A DNA stretch of 64,000 bases from Stappia indica. GTDB lineage: Bacteria > Pseudomonadota > Alphaproteobacteria > Rhizobiales > Stappiaceae. Where the stretch lies: NCBI RefSeq assembly GCF_001696535.1, contig NZ_MBQE01000001.1, forward strand, positions 620,001 to 684,000, written 5' to 3'. Made by a program: the position numbers and the translations under genes. Shown here one piece after another: positions 63,303 through 64,000 of this stretch (within the stretch, counting starts at the first letter, position 1; the number at the start of each line of letters is the position of its first letter). The notes below the pieces were generated by a model. The model ran no database searches and was not told the origin of the DNA. It worked only from the letters and a program-made list of their open reading frames with translations.

Positions 63303-63659
63303 GTGCCGCCCTTTTCAAGGATTTGCGTGCGTTTGGCAAGACGGGAAGTTGCGGTTTTGTCCGCCCCCGCTCCCCGGACGCGGAAAATGGCGGCTTTCGC
63401 CGGTCTTGCCGGGCGAATTTCCACAGGCAAGGCGCGGAAATGCGCCGCAAACCGGCGCGGCGCGGGCGCTCCCCGCCTTTCCCGACCTTGTCGAGACGAA
63501 AAACATATTTCCGTCGCCGTCGCTGGCGCACTGAACTGTAACGGCTGGCGACAACAGGGCTTTTGCCCGGCGGCTGTCGGCACGCGCCGCAGTTTTCAGG
63601 CGGGTATTTCCAGACCAAGACGATTTCGACCGGACCATTCATTCAACCAACCGGGTTTC
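63303..63659. other. Interval between tRNA-Ser and the LuxR-type gene
   Basis: 357 bases. The open frames here are GC-driven and show no conserved motif. It holds the tRNA-Ser promoter (minus) and the promoter for the downstream gene (plus); no specific element stands out. Confidence 0.4.
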
Positions 63660-63950
63660 ATGACGACCACACTTGAGGCTGTTCCCTTCGAGGCGATCGC
63701 CGAAACACGCAGCGATCCGCTCGCACGAGAGCTCTACCGGGCATGGCGCCACCGCGTGGCCCTCACCAATCGCGAGCGCGACTGCGTCGCCTGGGCGGCG
63801 GAGGGAAAGACCGAGTGGGAAAGCGCCGCCATTCTCGGCATCGCGCCGAAGACCGTCGAAAGCCACCTCATCGCCGCGCGCAGGAAGCTCAACGCCGCCA
63901 ACAAGGTACATCTCATCGCCAAGGCGCTGCGCCTCGGGATCATCGACTGA
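63660..63950 (+). CDS. Small LuxR-type HTH regulator
   Basis: 96-residue protein from MTTTLEAVPFEAIAETRSDPL consisting mainly of a C-terminal LuxR-type HTH: LTNRERDCVAWAAEGKTEWESAAILGIAPKTVESHLIAARRKLNAANKVHLIAKAL (about 36-92). It lacks a receiver or ligand domain. The ATG fits a domain-only regulator; partners unknown. Confidence 0.8.
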   Translation: MTTTLEAVPFEAIAETRSDPLARELYRAWRHRVALTNRERDCVAWAAEGKTEWESAAILGIAPKTVESHLIAARRKLNAANKVHLIAKALRLGIID

Positions 63951-64000
63951 GGCCCCCTTGCACACGGCGGACCTGCTTGCCCATCTCGACCGGATCCGCC

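Overview
This is high-GC chromosomal DNA of an alphaproteobacterium, most likely Hyphomicrobiales and plausibly Stappiaceae-like. That is inferred from gene order, codon use and domain variants; no rRNA is present to test it. Several blocks have gene orders I know from rhizobial relatives: lptF-lptG-lptD-surA-pdxA-rsmA; gmk-yicC-mltG-fabF-acpP-fabG-fabD facing away from rpsF-rpsR-rplI; prfB-PBP1A-amiC facing away from rne; and aroQ-accB-accC-aat.

Layout. Positions 1-9.2 kb hold the 5' two thirds of pepA (minus strand), then a plus-strand run for LPS export and outer-membrane assembly (lptF, lptG, lptD, a SurA-like chaperone), pdxA and rsmA. From 9.2 to 15.9 kb a minus-strand block carries gmk, yicC, mltG and the core fatty-acid genes. 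From 16.2 to 26.7 kb come rpsF-rpsR-rplI, a methyltransferase, tyrS, a large AsmA-like protein (minus), a one-cysteine Bcp peroxiredoxin, a DUF455 ferritin-like protein and an M23 peptidase. From 26.7 to 35.7 kb lie prfB, which has a canonical programmed +1 frameshift, PBP1A, an AmiC-type amidase and RNase E with a leader region of about 0.9 kb. From 35.7 to 38.6 kb there is a DUF4405 membrane protein, a repeat-rich intergenic kilobase and an aminotransferase. From 38.8 to 47.9 kb lie an M48 protease, a DsbA-like protein, aroQ, accB, accC, aat, an orphan ParA-like ATPase, an FAH-family hydrolase, a PlsC-like acyltransferase and a six-TM Frag1/DRAM-like protein.

From 48.2 kb onward the content is accessory. 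A tightly overlapping cassette (48183-51044) encodes a second ACP, a second beta-ketoacyl-ACP synthase, a MaoC-N-like hotdog protein, a catalytic MaoC dehydratase and a 2H phosphoesterase. It looks like a dedicated chain-elongation module with a split, HadAB-like dehydratase, and is the best candidate here for an undescribed system. It is followed by a DUF2478 protein, an ArsR/SRPBCC pair with two matching operators, a short-chain fatty-acid transporter and a VOC protein. An AT-rich island at about 54.8-55.6 kb carries one cysteine-rich, membrane-anchored gene I do not recognise. Then come MarR + AlkD-like, several small proteins, a GrpB-like nucleotidyltransferase, a DUF2332 protein and a LysR-SDR-SMP30 catabolic module. 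The window closes with tRNA-Ser(GCU) and a small LuxR-type HTH protein.

How the genes work together: the first 36 kb is mostly envelope biogenesis (LPS transport, peptidoglycan synthesis and cleavage, fatty-acid synthesis) together with translation and RNA decay. Candidate cell-cycle sites (a TTAA-N7-TTAA CtrA-type box near lptF, a variant box near amiC, paired GANTC sites in the amiC/rne interval) suggest part of this is tied to the alphaproteobacterial cell cycle, which is inference. All calls come from reading the sequence; no database search was run.
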